Assembly: GCF_013753875.1 (NCBI RefSeq) | Contig: NZ_SMDS01000019.1 | Span: 62,001 to 126,000, forward strand | From: Candidatus Pantoea persica | GTDB lineage: Bacteria; Pseudomonadota; Gammaproteobacteria; Enterobacterales; Enterobacteriaceae | Direction: 5' to 3' | DNA: 64,000 bases | Shown here: positions 19,669 to 30,302 of the stretch, piece by piece | Position numbering within the stretch: the first letter of the stretch is position 1 | Layout: every line of letters begins with the position of its first letter | Position numbers and translations under genes: made by a program | Notes under the pieces: generated by a model | What the model saw: the letters and a program-made list of their open reading frames with translations, nothing else | Told to the model about the DNA's origin: nothing | Database searches by the model: none

Positions 19669-20651
19669 ATGAGTCTGGATATCGACCAGATTGCCCTGCA
19701 CCAGCTAATCAAACGCGACGAGAATCAGCTTGAACTGGGGCTGCGCGATACGCTGCTGCCCGCCAACACCACCGTGGAGGCGATGGTGGAAGAGTTGCAC
19801 CGCGTCTACAGCACCAAAAACAAAGCCTATGGTCTGTTTAACGACGACAGCGAACTGGCGGACGCGCTGCGCAACTGCCGCAAGGGCAACGATGACTTCC
19901 TAGCGTTCAGCCGCGCGGCCACCGGTCGCCTGCGCGACGAGCTGGCCAAATATCCTTTTGCCGAAGGCGGCGTGGTGCTGTTTGTCCACTACCGCTATCT
20001 GGCGATGGAGTATCTGCTGGTGGCGGTGCTCAACAGTCAGAGCAGCATGCGCGTCAACGAGCAGCTCAATATCAGCAGCAACCACAATCTTGATATCAAC
20101 CATGCGGATACCGTGCAGCGTATCGATCTCACCGAATGGAAGCTGACGCCCGACTCGACGCGCTATCTGACCTTTCTGCGCGGCCGGGTAGGGCGTAAGG
20201 TCGCCGACTTCTTTTATGGATTTCCTCGACGCCAAAGCGCAGAACCGCGGGCTGTTGCTGGCGGTGGACGACTACTGCGCGGAGTCAGAGCTAGATAGAG
20301 CGGCAGAACTACCGCCAGCAGGTCTACAGCTACTGCAATGAGCAGCTGCAGGCGGGGGAGAAGATCGAGCTGGAAGAGCTGTCGAAAGAGCTGCCGACGC
20401 TCGGCGATAAGTCGTTCCAGGCCTTTACTCAAGAGCAGGGCTATGAGCTGGAAGAGTACTTTCCGGCGGATCGCAGTGCAATGCGCCAGCTGACCAAATT
20501 TTCCGGCAGCGGCCGCGGTCTGACGCTCAACTTCGACGCCACGCTGCTCGGCGAGCGCATCTTCTGGGATCTAGCCACCGACACACTGACCATCAAGGGC
20601 ATGCCGCCGAACCTGCGCGATCAACTGCAGCGCCGCACCAGCGGCAAGTAA
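19669..20651 (+). pseudogene. yejK: yejK/ndpA remnant, nucleoid-associated protein
   Basis: YejK is a nucleoid-associated protein of about 335 residues that interacts with topoisomerase functions. The start [20 protein letters not shown] follows an AAGGAGAG site. The frame holds to about 20213, where [10 protein letters not shown] has gained one T in a TTTT run. A second disruption lies near 20295 (GAGCTAGATAGAGCGGC), and the remainder is readable in frame to TAA 20649-20651 ([13 protein letters not shown] ... LQRRTSGK). The two single-base events remove the C-terminal 150 residues. Confidence 0.92.
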
Positions 20652-20670
20652 GCCTTCCGCCAGCCCCAAA

Positions 20671-20696
20671 AAACGCCGCATACGCGGCTTTTTTTT
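20671..20696. terminator. Bidirectional terminator between yejK and rplY
   Basis: AAAAAA-GCCGC-ATAC-GCGGC-TTTTTTTT (stem 20675-20679 with 20684-20688). A-run and T-run on either side let it serve both converging genes. Confidence 0.85.
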
Positions 20697-20714
20697 ATTT
20701 CGATTCGCAGACGC

Positions 20715-20999
20715 TTACGCGCGTACGAAGTCGATGTGGTGCAGTTTTGGCTTGAACGGGTGACGCTGAACAGCCTGCACTTTAACTTTGGTTTCTTTAC
20801 CGTCGACAACCAGGGTCAGAACCTCAGTGTAGAATCCAGGCTTCGCCTGCTGGTTCATCACTGCGTCTTGGTCCAGTTCGATGGAAACAGCGGCTTCATT
20901 ACCACCATATATGATGGCCGGGAATTTGTTCGCTGTGCGCAGGCGGCGGCTCGCACCCTTACCCTGCTCTTTACGTACTTCTGCGTTGATAGTGAACAT
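20715..20999 (-). CDS. rplY: 50S ribosomal protein L25
   Basis: Intact 94-residue L25 that binds 5S rRNA. It matches E. coli from [20 protein letters not shown] to [13 protein letters not shown]. Single gene with its own terminator. It keeps the short gamma-proteobacterial form without the CTC-type extension. Confidence 0.97.
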   Translation of the reverse strand: MFTINAEVRKEQGKGASRRLRTANKFPAIIYGGNEAAVSIELDQDAVMNQQAKPGFYTEVLTLVVDGKETKVKVQAVQRHPFKPKLHHIDFVRA

Positions 21000-21129
21000 C
21001 GTAATGCCTCTTAAGTAATTCCTGATACAGGCGACCCAGCCGCAGGAGAGTTGTTCAAAGGCTCATGCGAATGCAAAAGCGGGCGGCAGTATAGCGGTAA
21101 TGAGCGAGGCGGGCAAATGATTCCGCCGT

Positions 21130-22004
21130 TTAGCGCAGTTCGTTGGCGCGGCGGAAGCGTTCCTGATAGTCGAACAGCTTCTCGCGTACCTGCCAGAACT
21201 GCCCTTTGGCGCACGCTACCACAACATCGGGATGGCGCAGCCGCGGCTGCAACGCCACCACGTCGGCGGCGGTCTCTGATAATGTGCGGCTTGACGCGCT
21301 GCTGCTGCTTCAGTTCGCGGTTGAGATCCGCCTCGCTGAACAGCCCGTTAGCCTGCGCCGTCAGGCGGCTGAAATCGTACTTCACCACCGGCATGTCGAG
21401 CCGCTCCGGCTCCACCAGAAAGCCGTGCTTGATCATGATAGCGCAGCGGCAGCTCGTAGATGCAATCGCGGAACAGCGCTTTTTCGTCGCCGCGCACCAT
21501 GCCGTGGTAGTGGAAATGATAAATCCACCTTTTGCCGAGGCGGAAGGGGTTGGCGGTCAGCCCCAGCAGCCGCAGCTAAGGATTGCGCTGGCGCAGATGG
21601 CTAAAAATCTGCTGATACTGACTGTTGTCGTCATCGCTGATGCGGTGGCACTAGTCGACGATCACCAGCGAAAAGGCGCTGTCGAACTGCGCGAGGTTGC
21701 GCGCTACCGACTGTACGCTGCCTAACACCACCTTGCGCTGGCTCTCTTTGCGCTGCAGGCCGGCGGCGAAGATATCCGCCTCTAGGCCGTAGGCCTGATA
21801 TTTGCCGTGGTTCTGCTCCACCAGCTCTTTGACGTGCGCCAGCACCAGCACGCGTCCGCGCGCCAGCCGTGCCAGCTCGGCGATCACCAGGCTTTTGCCT
21901 GCGCCGGTTGGCAGCACGATCACCGCCGGTTCGGCGTGATGTCGAAAATGGTTGAGGGTCGCGTTAACCACGTCTTGCTTATAGGGATGTAGAGTAAAAG
22001 CCAT
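21130..22004 (-). pseudogene. radD: radD/yejH remnant, superfamily 2 helicase
   Basis: RadD is a DEAD/H-type ATPase that helps RecA-dependent repair. The start [20 protein letters not shown] and Walker A LPTGAGKS are present. The DECH box is destroyed by TAG at 21651 (VIVD-stop-CHR). A second TAG lies near 21580 (NP-stop-LRLLGLT). Around 21290 the text jumps from RVKPHII into [14 protein letters not shown] near the C-terminus, a deletion of roughly 0.9 kb covering most of the second RecA domain and the zinc region. The E. coli protein has 586 residues; about half remains. Confidence 0.92.
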
Positions 22005-22167
22005 TGCCGATCACTTTTGCGAAATCAGGCAAAATTATGCCATGAAATTGGCGGAAACGCGGGAACGGCTCTGTACGGCGTCGCGGGTTCGAGCTATACT
22101 TCCCGCATTTTTTCAACGGGTAAAACCCGTTTCAGTTTCCCTCCGCAGTAACAGGCAAAGCGAATTC

Positions 22168-22876
22168 AAGCGACTCGACAAATTCATCTCTTAGCAACTG
22201 GAAGTCCGCCGGGCTATCGCCGATCGCGAAATCCGGGGGCAAAAAGTCACCGTTAATGGCGAAGTGGTGCGCGACACCGCCTTCAAAATTCTGCCCGAGT
22301 ATGAGGTAGAGTATGACGGCAACTCGCTGCAGCTGCAGGTCGGGCCGCGCTACTTTATGCTGAACAAGCCGCAGGGCTACGTCTGCTCCACGACGCTCCC
22401 GATTACTGCCCATCCTGTTCTTTATCGAAGAGCTGACCGCGTGGAAGCTGCACGCCGCCGGCCGTCTCGATATCGACACCACCGGCCTGGTGCTGCTTAC
22501 CGACGACGGCCAGTGGTCGCACCGCATCACCTCGCCGCGCCACCACTGCGAGAAAACCTACTGCGTAACGCTGGAGCATCCCGTTGCGGAAGAGATGGCG
22601 CAGCAGTTCGCCGCGGGTATTCAGCTGCACGGCGAAAAGTCGCTGACCCAACCGGCGCAGCTGGAGACGATTACCCCGACCGAAGTGCTGCTGACGATCA
22701 GCGAAGGGCGCCATCACCAGGTGAAGCGCATGTTCGCCGCCGTCGGCAACCGCGTGGTCGGGCTTCAGCGCGAGCATATCGGCGGCATTGTGCTGGATGC
22801 GGATCTGGCACCGGGCGATATGACGGAAGATGAAATTAACAGCGTCGGGCTGCCCGACGAGTTAAAGCAGAAATAG
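22168..22876 (+). pseudogene. rsuA: rsuA remnant, 16S rRNA pseudouridine-516 synthase
   Basis: RsuA converts U516 of 16S rRNA to pseudouridine. The start codon reads AAG (22168) where relatives have ATG, followed by CGACTCGACAAATTC. A TAG (22192-22194) replaces a glutamine codon. A disruption near 22400-22425 shifts the frame in the DPDHPTVLYF region. The catalytic block [24 protein letters not shown] and the remainder are intact in the last frame (22490-22876). Three independent lesions make this dead. In E. coli rsuA is not essential. Confidence 0.93.
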
Positions 22877-22886
22877 CGAAGCGACC

Positions 22887-23228
22887 GTGCGCAAGGAAAA
22901 AAATTCAGCTGCGGGACTGGTGGTGATTCTGGGGTTGCTGGCGATGCTGATGCCGCTCTCCATTCACAGCGGCATCGTGGTAGAGGAGGGTGTAGCCAAT
23001 TAGCAAGATCTCATTGCGCTGCGCCTGATCAGCCACGACGGCCATCCCTCATGGGAAATTTTGCACCAGCTGCAGGATGCGCTGGCGACGATTCAGGTCG
23101 AGTGCAAAGTGGCGGAGTGCGAAGGGACGCCCTGCCTGTTTATTATCCTGCACAGCGACGAAAGCGCCAACAACTGCTGCCTGAAAAATCAGGGCGTGGC
23201 GATTGCAGAGACGTTTAACGGCCACTGA
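22887..23228 (+). pseudogene. bcr-yejG deletion fusion with internal TAG
   Basis: From GTG 22887 the text AAGLVVILGLLAMLMPLSIHSG is the first helix of the Bcr bicyclomycin/sulfonamide exporter. At about 22975-22990 it changes without loss of frame into YejG (DLIALRLISHDGHPSW ... CLFIILHSDES ... LKNQGVAIAETF). rsuA-bcr-yejG is the E. coli order, so about 1.2 kb of bcr and the start of yejG are deleted. A TAG at 23001-23003 then interrupts the yejG part at a glutamine position. The product, if any, is a 38-residue peptide. YejG function is unknown. Confidence 0.85.
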
Positions 23229-24215
23229 GGCGCGCAGCCGCCTTGCTCCAACACCTCGCCCTGGCGCAGTGCAATCAGCTGGTGACACAAGGCGCGTACC
23301 ACCTGCAAATTGTGGCTGATAAAGATATAGGTCAGCTGATGCTGCTGTAGCTGGCACAACAGCGTCAGGGTCTGCTTCTGCATCGAGCGGTCCAGCGAGG
23401 AGGTCGGTTCATCCAGCACGATGAGCTGCGGCTCCACCACCAGCGCGCGCGCAATGGCGATGCGCTGCCGCTGGCCGCCGGAAAACTCCGCTGCATAGCG
23501 ATGATGGCGGCTCTCTGCCGCTAATCCCACTTCCTCCATCGCCGCGATGACGCGCGCCTCCTGCTGCGCGGCGTCGAGATCGGGCCGGTGTACCGCCAGC
23601 CCGGTGGTGCTTTTGCCGGAGCCGGATTCCCCGACCAGCCCCAGGCTCTCGTCGCGCCTCAGGGTAAAGCTGAGGTCGCGCACCGCTACCTTTTCATCGA
23701 CCTGCCGCCTGAGCAGGCCACGCCGCACCGGAAAGGTGACGCGCAGCTGTTTGACCGCCAGCAACTGGCGGGTATAGGCGTACTGTGGCTGGCTAAACAG
23801 CGCCGCGCGGCGGCCTGGCGGATGCCGACGCGGTCGAGCGCGCTGAGGATCTCGCCGCGCGCCGCCTCACGCTGCATGCCGCGATGCAGGGAGAGCACCT
23901 CATACAGCTACTTCTCGACGGTGTACAGCAGATTAAGCGACACCATCTGCTCCTGAAAGATCATCGCGATCTGATTGCCGCGCAGCAGATCGCTGCCGTT
24001 AAACAGGATCCTGCCACGAGGATAGCTCACCGGCAGCGCGGGCAGCAGCTGCATTACCGACAGCGCGGTGACGCTTTTGCCGGAGCCGGATTCGCCCACC
24101 AGCGCCAGGGTTTCGCCCGCCTCAACGCTGAGAGAGACCTCTTTCACCAGGTTGCTCGTCACGCCGCCGCGCTGCAGCGCGACGCAAAGACCATCGATAG
24201 TCAGCAGCGACAGCA
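23229..24215 (-). pseudogene. yejF: yejF remnant, tandem ATPase of the Yej peptide importer
   Basis: YejF carries two ABC ATPase modules that power YejABE uptake of peptides, including microcin C. The first module starts with [17 protein letters not shown] and Walker A GESGSGKS, reaches [10 protein letters not shown], then hits TAG near 23910 (VEK-stop-LYEVLSL). Near 23815 the sequence jumps, out of frame, to the second module (TFPVRRGLL ... [20 protein letters not shown]). That module has itself lost the stretch before AARVIAAMEEVGL. The signature SGGQRQRIAIARAL and Walker B LIVLDEPTSSLD are present. The C-terminal 15 or so residues are replaced where it meets yejG. The first codons are fused to the end of yejE. 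Confidence 0.9.
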
Positions 24216-25119
24216 GGATCGCCAGCGTAAAGAAGCCCGCCAGCCCCAGCCACGGTGCTTGTAGATTATTCTTGCCTTGCAACAGCAGCTCGCCGAGCGA
24301 CGGCGATCTCACCAGCAGACCGAAGCCGAGAAAATCGAGTGAGGTCAGCATGGCGATCGAGCCGCAGAGGATAAACGGTAAAAAGGTGAGGGTGGCCACC
24401 ATCGCATTCGGCAGCATAATGCGCGTCGCTGACGCCCAGCGCCTGCGCCGCGCGGATATAGTCGAAGTTGCGCGTGCGCAGAAACTCGGCGCGCACCACG
24501 CTTACCAGCCCCATCCAGCCGAAAATCACCGTAACCAGCAGCAGCCACCAGAAGCCCGGCTGGATGACGCTGGAGAGCAGCACCAGCAAAAACAGCGCGG
24601 GCATGCCGGACCAGACTTCGATAACGCGCTGGCCGATCAAATCGACCCGTCCGCCGAAGTAGCCCTGCACCGTGCCGACCACAATGCCGATAACGCTGGA
24701 AAAAAGGTCAGCAGCAGGCCAAACAGCAGCGAAATGCGCGTGCCGTACAGCAGGTGCGCCAGCACGTCGTCGCCGTTGGCGTCGGTGCCCAGCCAGTTTT
24801 GCGTCGACGGTGGCGAAGGGAAGGGCGTTTGAGTGGCGAAGTTGATGGTGCCGTCGCTGAAGCGGATCGGCGCCTACAGCGCCTAGCCGTGCTGGTTCAG
24901 CCGGTTTTGCAGCCAGGGATCCTGATAGTCGGTGGCGGTCGGCAGCGCGCCGCCGAAGTCGCTTTCGCTGTAGCTCACCAGCAGCGGCTTATCATTCGCC
25001 AGCAGATCGGCGCCGAGCGAGAGCGCAAAGATAATCAGGAAAATCCACAGCGACCAGTAGCCGCGTCGGTTGTGGTGAAAACGCAGCCAGCACTGCTGAT
25101 TGATCGGAGACAAGCGCAT
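24216..25119 (-). pseudogene. yejE: yejE remnant, Yej importer permease
   Basis: Inner-membrane permease of the Yej peptide importer (341 residues in E. coli). ATG 25119 overlaps the yejB stop by one base (TGATG). Two tryptophan codons have become TAG (about 24882 and 24873, in the GWALWAPIRF region). A frame change lies near 24700 and another near 24430. The last helices ([22 protein letters not shown]) run without a stop into the yejF text, so the yejE end and the yejF start have been deleted together. Confidence 0.92.
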
Positions 25120-26206
25120 CAGCGGCCCTCAAAATCAATGCGGGGATCGACCAGCATATAGGTCAGGTCGCTGACGATATTCAGCAGCAGGCCGATCAGG
25201 GTGAAAATATAGAGCGTGCTGAACATCACCGGATAGTCGCGCTGAATAGTGGCGTCATAGCCCAGCAGGCCAAGGCCGTTCAGCGAGAACATCACCTCGA
25301 TCAGCACCGAGCTGGTGAAAAACATGCTGATAAAGGTGGCGGGAAAGCTGGCGATCACCAGCAGCATGGCGTTGCGGAAACGTGATGGTAGAGAATACGC
25401 CGCTCACCGAGACCCTTCGCGCGCACCGTCACCACGTACTGCTTGCGGATCTCATCCAGAAAGCTGTTTTTGGTGAGCATGGTCAGAGTGGCGAAACCGC
25501 CGATAACCGTCGCCAGAACCGGCAGGCTGATATGCCACAGATAATCGGCCACCTTGCCATACCAGGGCAGTGAATCGAACTACGGCGAGGTGGGGCCGCG
25601 CAGCGGAAAGCAGTCGAGATAGCTGCCGCCGGCGAACAGCACGATCAGCATGATGCCGAACAAGAAGGCGGGCACGGAGTAGCCGATGATGATAAAGGTG
25701 CTGCTCCAGACGTCAAAGGCGCTGCCGTTGCGCACCGCCTTTTTAATGCCCAGCAGGATAGAAATCAGATAGATAATCAGCGTGCTCCACAGCCCCAGGC
25801 TGATGGAAACCGGCAGGCTCTCTTTGATCAGCTGCACCACCGAGGCGCTGCGAAACAGGCTGTCGCCGAAATCGAAGCACAGATAGTTCCACAGCATCTC
25901 GACATAGCGCTGCCACATCCGCTTATCGAAGCCGTAGCGCCGCTTGATTTCGGCGATCACCTCCAGGTCGAGGCCGCGCGCGCCGCGATACTAGCTGTCG
26001 CCGGGCGTCGCGCGATTCAGCGCTTCCCGCGCGCCGCCATCGCCGCCGCCGCCCGGCAGGCCGCTGCTCTGGCCGAACTCAATATTGGCCAGCGCCTGAT
26101 TAACCGGTCCACCGGGCGCGATCTGCACAATAAAAAAGTTGAGAGTAATAATGGCCCACAGCGTAGGGATCACCAGCAACATTCTGCGCAAAAAATAGGC
26201 GGACAA
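25119..26206 (-). pseudogene. yejB: yejB remnant, Yej importer permease
   Basis: Second permease of the Yej importer. The start is TTG at 26206 where relatives have ATG, after a GAGGAG site. TAG codons lie at about 25991 ([15 protein letters not shown]) and 25580 (TSP-stop-FDSLPWY), and one frame change near 25378 (ILYHHV). Otherwise the whole 364-codon length is present and easy to align, including the permease loop with [17 protein letters not shown]. It has been damaged only by point events. Confidence 0.93.
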
Positions 26207-26216
26207 TGTCGGCTCC

Positions 26217-27561
26217 TCAGCGTCGTTCCGCCGGCAAACGCGCGGTTTTATCGGGGTCATACCACCAGTTTTCCAGCCCGCTGGCGTAAGCGGGCTTTGC
26301 TGCCGGATGGGCGAACTTATTCCAGAGGGCGATGCGATCTTCCGCGTTGTACCACATAGGGATCATATAGGCATTCCACAGCAGGATGCGATCCAGCACC
26401 TGGCCAAGCGGCAGCAGCGCCGCCTTGTCGCTCTGGTGCGCCACTATCGCCTTGACGAAATGGTCCACCAGCGGATCCTTCAGCCGCGCGCTGTTCCATG
26501 AGGAATCGATATAGTCCGATTGCCAGCAGGTCTGCAGATCGGAGCCGGGCGCAGGCATCGCCAGATAGAGCGAGGCGATCATATCGTAGTCGCCCTCGCG
26601 CAGCCGCCGCAGATACTGGGAGGCGTCCACCACGCGCAGCGTCAGGCGGATGCCGAGCCGTGACAGGTTGTGCTGGTCGGGCAGCGCCCAGTCATTGCTG
26701 GCGCCGCTGCGCAGCAGCAGCTCGATGCGCAGCGGCTGGCCGCTTTGCGCGTTTTAGCGGAGCCCTCTTCGCGCAGGTCAAAGGCGCCCGCGTTGAACGC
26801 CTCAAAGGCGACGTTATCGTCCAGGTAGTAGTCGTAGCGCAGGGTATCGAAATTAAAGCGGCCGCAGTTTACCGGCAGGTCCGCCGCCCAGTAATCTTTT
26901 ACCCGGCTGTACTCAATATACTGGCTACTGGCCCAGCTTGTAGCGGCTGATGCGGTAAGGGCCACTGGAGAGCGGCGGCGCGCTGAGTGGCTCGTTGAAC
27001 GGCCTTGTCTGCCAGAACGCCTGCGACAGCACCGGCAGCGTCAGCAGCCCCAGCATCATATCCTTGTCGGCCTTTGGCAGCTGGATGCGCACTGTCTGGC
27101 GGCTGAGTGCGGTGACGCTAACGCCGCGGTAAAACATGCGAAACTGCGGCACGCCTTCGCGCATAAATTTGTCGAAGGTAAAGGCAACGTCCTGCGCGCG
27201 GATTAAGGCGGATCTCCATCCAGCGGAAATCGCTGGCGTAGCGCGCCGATTCAGCGATCAGCGGATAGTAGCTGTCCGGCTCGTCGTCTGAACTGGTAAA
27301 CAGCCGGTCGTAGAGCGTTTCCGTGCCTGCGCCGGGATTGCCGCGCGAGGCGTAGCGGTTGAAGTTGCCAAAGGTACCGACCACCGCCATGGTGAGCCTG
27401 CCGCTCTTTGGCGAGGCGGGATCCACATAGTCAAAGTGGCGGAAGCCGGGCGCGTATTTCGGCTCGCCCAGCGTGGCGAAGGCTCGGCTTTGCTGGATCA
27501 TCTCGCCGCGCAGCGGGGCGCAGAGCGTGGCGAGCAGCAGGCTTATCAGGCGCAACAGCAT
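26217..27561 (-). pseudogene. yejA: yejA remnant, periplasmic peptide-binding protein
   Basis: Solute-binding protein of the Yej importer (604 residues in E. coli). A signal-peptide-like start, MLLRLISLLLATLCAPLRGE, leads into SRAFATLGEPKYAPGFRHFDYVDP. The frame breaks near 27207, near 26935 and near 26755. About 450 bases are missing in total, mainly between the fragments at 27190 and 27160. The C-terminal 138 codons (26217-26633) are open and end in the normal family way ([22 protein letters not shown] ... [16 protein letters not shown]). Confidence 0.9.
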
Positions 27562-27625
27562 AGGGATGGCGGTCTCCTGTTTTTTTCGCCGACGAGCTTA
27601 GCACTTCCGGCGGCGTCGCAACCAG

Positions 27626-28770
27626 CTATCCGGCCAGCGTCGCCAGGCTGCGGCTGCGGTAATAGTCGATCAGCTTATCTGGCCGCAGCGGGCGGCTGAA
27701 CAGATAACCCTGCATATGGCTGACGCCGTGTTTGACCAGTCAGGCCGCCTGCTCGCCGGTGGCGACAGGTTCAGGCTCATATGGGTGCCGGCAGGCACAC
27801 AGGGATTCATGCGGTGCGCATCGCGCGCCACCAGCTCAAACAGGTGGCGCGTCAGCGGAATAATCAGGTTCAGTGACTCAGCGTAGCTGATAAACATATC
27901 GGGCGGGATCATCCCTTCGCTGGGATGGGTCCAGTGCAGCAGCGCCTCCAGGCCGTAGGTGCGACCGCTCAGGGTGCTGATTAGCCGCTGATATTCCACG
28001 TGAAATTCGCCGTGCTTGATGCCAAGCAGGATCTCTTTGCCGGGCCGCTGGTTTACCGACAGCAGTAGCCAGCAACTGCCGCCGACCAGCAGCGACAGCG
28101 TACTGCCATAGAGCACGAACTGCAGCGGGTAGACTCTGAGCGGCTGCGGCGGCAGCGCGCGGTTCTCGACCACGCTTTGCCGCCAGCTGGTCAGCGCCGT
28201 ATTCTGCGCCACCAGCGCCATACCTGTGATCTCCGGATGGTATGAGGCCAGCAGCTGATAGGGCGTCAGGTTAAGGTTAACCGTCGCCAGCACGCCGGAC
28301 TGCGCGCTTTGCGGATTGCGCAGCCAGAGAGCGAAAACGGGCTTGCCGGGCTGCAGCGGCGTGCCGCTCAGCAGGCGCAGATCCAGGTTGCGGCCGAGAT
28401 CGGTCTGCTCCGAGATGGCGTTGAGCGGTAGGTAGAAGGCGCCGGCGGCCGATGAGCAAAAGGCGTAGCCCTCGCGCACCAGCAAAATCGCGCGCAGGTC
28501 GCTGGCGAAGGCGGAGCGGGAGGTCAGCTCCTGGCTGATAGCGTGGCAGTCATGCTGGGTAAAAGAGACCAGGGGATTCAGGGTATTGGCGACAAGCGTA
28601 TCTAGGGCGCGTTGCAGGCTGGCGCGGCTGTCGTTCAGCAGATGCTGATGCCAGGTAAAGGTCAGCAGCAGCGTAAAGAGGATAAAGAACAGGCTGCCGA
28701 AGATCGCGCTGCTCCAGGCGATGCGACGAGGATAGGAGGCCTGGCGCGTTAGCGCCCTGGGCAGTGGCAT
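27626..28770 (-). pseudogene. pdeN: rtn/pdeN remnant, CSS-type c-di-GMP phosphodiesterase
   Basis: Membrane phosphodiesterase of the CSS-EAL group. The N-terminal helix, the periplasmic CSS motif (YAFCSSAAG) and the second helix are intact. The EAL domain begins properly at GLEALLHWTHPSEGMIPPDMFI. At about 27770 it jumps from HMSLNLSP to near the end of the domain, and the final 30 or so residues (HGVSHMQGYLFSRPLRPDKLIDYY) are in another frame. About 400 bases containing the catalytic metal sites are lost, so no phosphodiesterase activity is possible. Its place beside yejA and mepS equals E. coli rtn. Confidence 0.9.
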
Positions 28771-28931
28771 GGAGGTGCTTTCCCCTTGTCTTATCTTTCA
28801 TTATTGACTCTGCACGACTGCTCTGGCGAAAGTGATGAGAATATAACGAGACGGCAGGGAATGTATCGATATGCTTCTGATAAACAATCACTTTTACGCT
28901 ATGGCTACGTAAATTATCCAGGATAAAGACG

Positions 28932-28960
28932 AAAAAAAAACGCTGCTGAGCAGCGTTTTA
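28932..28960 (-). terminator. mepS terminator
   Basis: On the minus strand AACGCTGCT-CA-GCAGCGTT followed by nine Ts, 37 bases past the mepS stop. Confidence 0.9.
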
Positions 28961-28996
28961 TGTTTTCTCTTGCTGAGAAACGAACAGGTTCAGAAG

Positions 28997-29566
28997 CTAG
29001 CTGGGATTACGGCTTAATACCCGACGGCCTTCGCGATAGCGCTTTTTCCAGTAGCGGTCATTCAGGCTGGAGATCATCACGCCGCTGCTGGTGGAGGCAT
29101 GTACAAAGTTGTCGTTGCCGAGATAGATGCCCACGTGGCGGCCAGTCGAGCCAGCGCGGAACAGCACCAGATCGCCGGGACGCATCTTGGTGCGCGAAAT
29201 CTCTTTGCCGGAGTCCTGCTGCTCCGAGGTGGAGCGCGGCAGCTCTAAGCCAAACTGGTCGCGAAAGGTACGCTGCACAAAGGCAGAACAGTCGATGCCG
29301 CGTTTGGTGTCGCCGCCGAGGCGGTAACGCACGCCTTTCCAGTCGGCATATTGTTCCATGATACGGGATTTAACATCCACATTCTGCACCATCTCTTCAA
29401 ATTCATCCTGAGACGCCTGAAGTAAAAAACCATTCTGGTTGTTAACTTCATGATTCTCGTTTTTCGCGTGCTGACCGGTACTGCTACATGCTGAGAGGAG
29501 AGTTGCCAGCGCCACTGCAGGCAAAATCCACCAGATATATCTCAGTATTGGTTGAGATTTGACCAT
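28997..29566 (-). CDS. mepS: Murein DD-endopeptidase MepS (Spr)
   Basis: Outer-membrane lipoprotein that cleaves meso-DAP-D-Ala crosslinks to admit new murein. 189 residues, intact. The signal ends in the lipobox LSAC with Cys27. The NlpC/P60 catalytic residues are Cys93 (GIDCSAF), His144 (RHVGIYLG) and His156 (NFVHAST). The surrounding genes rtn and lpxT are dead, so its preservation suggests selection on wall growth. Its upstream region is long and AT-rich. The start at 29566 fits the signal peptide, with a short basic end. Confidence 0.96.
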   Translation of the reverse strand: MVKSQPILRYIWWILPAVALATLLSACSSTGQHAKNENHEVNNQNGFLLQASQDEFEEMVQNVDVKSRIMEQYADWKGVRYRLGGDTKRGIDCSAFVQRTFRDQFGLELPRSTSEQQDSGKEISRTKMRPGDLVLFRAGSTGRHVGIYLGNDNFVHASTSSGVMISSLNDRYWKKRYREGRRVLSRNPS

Positions 29567-30111
29567 TGTTCGTATATTCCTTCGAAGTCCTTACGACAGG
29601 ATGTCGCTAGCCAGGTGATAAAACGGATTGAGATTAATAAGCGTGACAGCCTAAGACAATTCCTTAATTACTAAAATGTGTTAACGAACACTTTTTTGCT
29701 TAAAAAAGAACCGAATTTTCTGCTTCTGATGCCTCTACGCCATGGAGATTAACCGATTACAGACGCCGTAGCGAGGGCTTTTACGTAATTTCTAATAGCT
29801 TTTTTTGATTTGAAATCAGTCTGTAACACACTGGTTACTTTACCCTCAATTTTAAAAAATTACTCTTAAAATAAATGCGACAAACAGGGGCAATTCCGCG
29901 GTTAGATAAGCTTTTAAGCCTTTTCTCACTGGACAAGGGGGCGGGAAAGAGAATTAAAAAGGGAAAACGTCATAGGCTTTTCTTTATCATTAGCCTGCTA
30001 ATAATACTGGCGGGGTTTTAAAGCAGAGAGGGATAAGAATAATGCCATTCTTTTATTTGCGCTTATCAATAAGCGTCGGGCGCTTTCTGTTCGATCGGCC
30101 TTTAGCAATCG
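29567..30111. other. AT-rich intergenic region, mepS leader and lpxT downstream
   Basis: About 545 bases without an ORF of note. The first 150 bases should hold the mepS promoter; no clear pair of hexamers was chosen. A perfect 7-bp palindrome, CGCTTAT-TG-ATAAGCG, lies at about 30062-30077 just past the lpxT stub and may be a weak terminator. Composition is much poorer in GC than the genes on both sides. Confidence 0.4.
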
Positions 30112-30275
30112 TCAGGGCTTATATTTGCCCGTCAGTTTACGATAAATCGCATTGACCACCGCGTCGCTCAGAGGCGTCAGCAGCACCCAGCTCAGGCCCA
30201 CCAGCAGCACCGAAAGCGAGCCTGCCGCGATATCGGTAAACCAGTGCGCGCCCGCCATCAGACGACAAGCCATCA
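30112..30275 (-). pseudogene. lpxT: lpxT stub, C-terminal end only
   Basis: The last 50 or so codons read CLMACRLMAGAHWFTDIAAG and then LSWVLLTPLSDAVVNAIYRKLTGKYKP, the final helices and PAP2 motif (GAHWFTD) of LpxT, the undecaprenyl-pyrophosphate:lipid A phosphotransferase that lies next to mepS in E. coli. The rest is replaced by prophage DNA from about 30279. The gene name rests on the motif and position; another PAP2 phosphatase would look similar at this length. Confidence 0.7.
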
Positions 30276-30302
30276 GACATAATAAAGTAACGAGGTCACT
30301 CC

